22,643 nucleotides of DNA. Source: a virus. The stretch is taken from IMG/VR virus record IMGVR_UViG_3300029913_000561, positions 1 to 22,643 of that record; one strand, given 5' to 3'. Below the pieces are notes generated by a model. That model ran no database searches. It had not been told where the DNA came from and saw only the letters and a program-made list of their open reading frames with translations. Below are positions 21,966 through 22,643 of this stretch, piece by piece (the first letter of the stretch is position 1; each line of letters starts with the position of its first letter). The position numbers and the translations under genes are program-made.

Positions 21966-22643
21966 TTACTGGATCGGGTTGACGATCACGCCGCCGACGA
22001 GCGACGAGGTGAACACCTCGGCGTCCGCGTGGCAAACGACGACCATCTGACCACCGAGCGAGCCTCGCGACTCCTCGAAGAACCGGCGAATCATGAACCC
22101 GCCAGCGACCGCCGACACGCGCGGCCCGCCGCCTTCGCCACCGTTGCCCGTGCCTCCGGCCCAGCGGGCCGTGAACATCGTGGCAATGTCGCGCTGGTCG
22201 GACGGCGGCATCTTGGGGGGCGTGCGGACGCCGACGACATAGCTCGCGCTCGCGACGTCCGGCCACACGTAGATCAGGGTGCCCGTCGCGCCGTAGTACT
22301 TCATGCGGGCGATCGTGATCGGCGCGACGCGAAGAAGCGCCGCGACGGACGCCTCCGGGACAGCCTGCACGCCCTGCTTGTAGGCGACGAACTTCTGCAC
22401 AGCCGCGTTGGTCGCGAAGGTGTCGTACGTCGACAACGGCATGATCCATCGCGAGATGTCCATCGCGCTGGTGTGCTCGAGCGTCTGCAGATCCGTGACC
22501 GGCTGCGAGCTTGCCCCGCCGTTCCACTGGTACCCGGAGCTGAGCGTGCGCACCTGCTGCGACGTGAAGTTGGCGGTCGTGGTCGCCTGCGTCATCACGC
22601 GGATCTCGCGCTCGAGCTTGAGGGCCTCGAGGATGCGCTGCGT
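21966..22643 (-). CDS. Major capsid protein, C-terminal part (5' end outside window)
   Basis: The frame is open to the window edge, giving the last 225 residues. It begins in a helix (ILEALKLEREIRVMTQAT), followed by the family's TLSSGYQWNGGASSQPVTDLQ: the L-S/T-G-x-x-Q-W-x-x-x-x-S-x-P-x-x-D pattern is typical of Mu-like major head/HK97-fold capsid proteins, as is the next helix with the PLSTYDTFATNAAVQKFVAYK segment (family: 'vl...a..al..hp.i.++i+y'). The C-terminal half has strands VVGVRTPPKMPP, MFTARWAG, FMIRRFFEESRGSLGGQMVVVCHADAEVF, ending with VIVNPIQ. Only Mu-like family membership can be claimed; scaffold and protease genes would lie just upstream. It forms the icosahedral shell. Confidence 0.8.
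   Translation of the reverse strand, partial: TQRILEALKLEREIRVMTQATTTANFTSQQVRTLSSGYQWNGGASSQPVTDLQTLEHTSAMDISRWIMPLSTYDTFATNAAVQKFVAYKQGVQAVPEASVAALLRVAPITIARMKYYGATGTLIYVWPDVASASYVVGVRTPPKMPPSDQRDIATMFTARWAGGTGNGGEGGGPRVSAVAGGFMIRRFFEESRGSLGGQMVVVCHADAEVFTSSLVGGVIVNPIQ

Noticed and set aside
1-22643. tRNA genes, CRISPR arrays, insertion sequences, attachment sites
   Set aside because: No cloverleaf, regularly spaced repeats, transposase or terminal inverted repeats were recognised.

Overview
The window is a phage (or prophage) morphogenesis region of high GC content. All genes but one lie on the minus strand, so the genetic order runs from base 22643 down to base 1. The gene order matches the head-completion, contractile-tail, baseplate and fibre part of Mu-like myoviruses: major capsid protein, gp35-position protein, gp36-like, gp10-type tail completion, terminator-position protein, gp38-position protein, sheath, tube, assembly chaperone(s), tape measure, gpN, gpP, gp45, gp46, gp47, gp48, fibres. 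No transposase, integrase, terminase or portal gene is in view, so transposable replication cannot be claimed. The GC-rich codon use, many GTG starts and the style of the lysozyme-like protein would suit a Deltaproteobacteria/Myxococcota-type or other high-GC Gram-negative host; this is inference only.

Layout in transcription order. 22643-18486: the capsid gene C-terminal part, connector and neck genes, plus two extra genes (85 and 271 aa) placed between the gp36-like and gp10-like genes. 18489-15951: a Pro-rich gp38-position protein, then sheath and tube. 15920-14726: two putative tail assembly chaperones; the first contains a canonical CCCTTTC slippery heptamer leading into an open -1 frame. 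14673-14284: one gene on the plus strand, a small lysozyme/lytic-transglycosylase-like protein, sits head-on inside the late operon. 14254-4791: tape measure, gpN, gpP hub, gp45-like spike, two small undescribed proteins (hydrophobic Pro-rich; four-cysteine miniprotein), gp46, gp47, a 166 aa beta-rich protein, a 49 aa lipoprotein and gp48. 4791-1: four tandem fibre-type genes; three share an N-terminal signature and are probably paralogues, and the fourth runs off the window.

The genes are tightly packed. Many neighbours overlap by ATGA/GTGA or TGATG/TAATG and many ribosome sites are weak, so translational coupling along long late transcripts is likely. No promoter, tRNA, CRISPR array, insertion sequence or strong terminator was seen. 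Apart from the stretch opposite the plus-strand gene, there is no gene-free stretch over about 50 bases. The best leads for something new are the frameshift candidate, the antisense muralytic gene, the tandem fibre set with mix-and-match modules, and the small proteins between baseplate genes.
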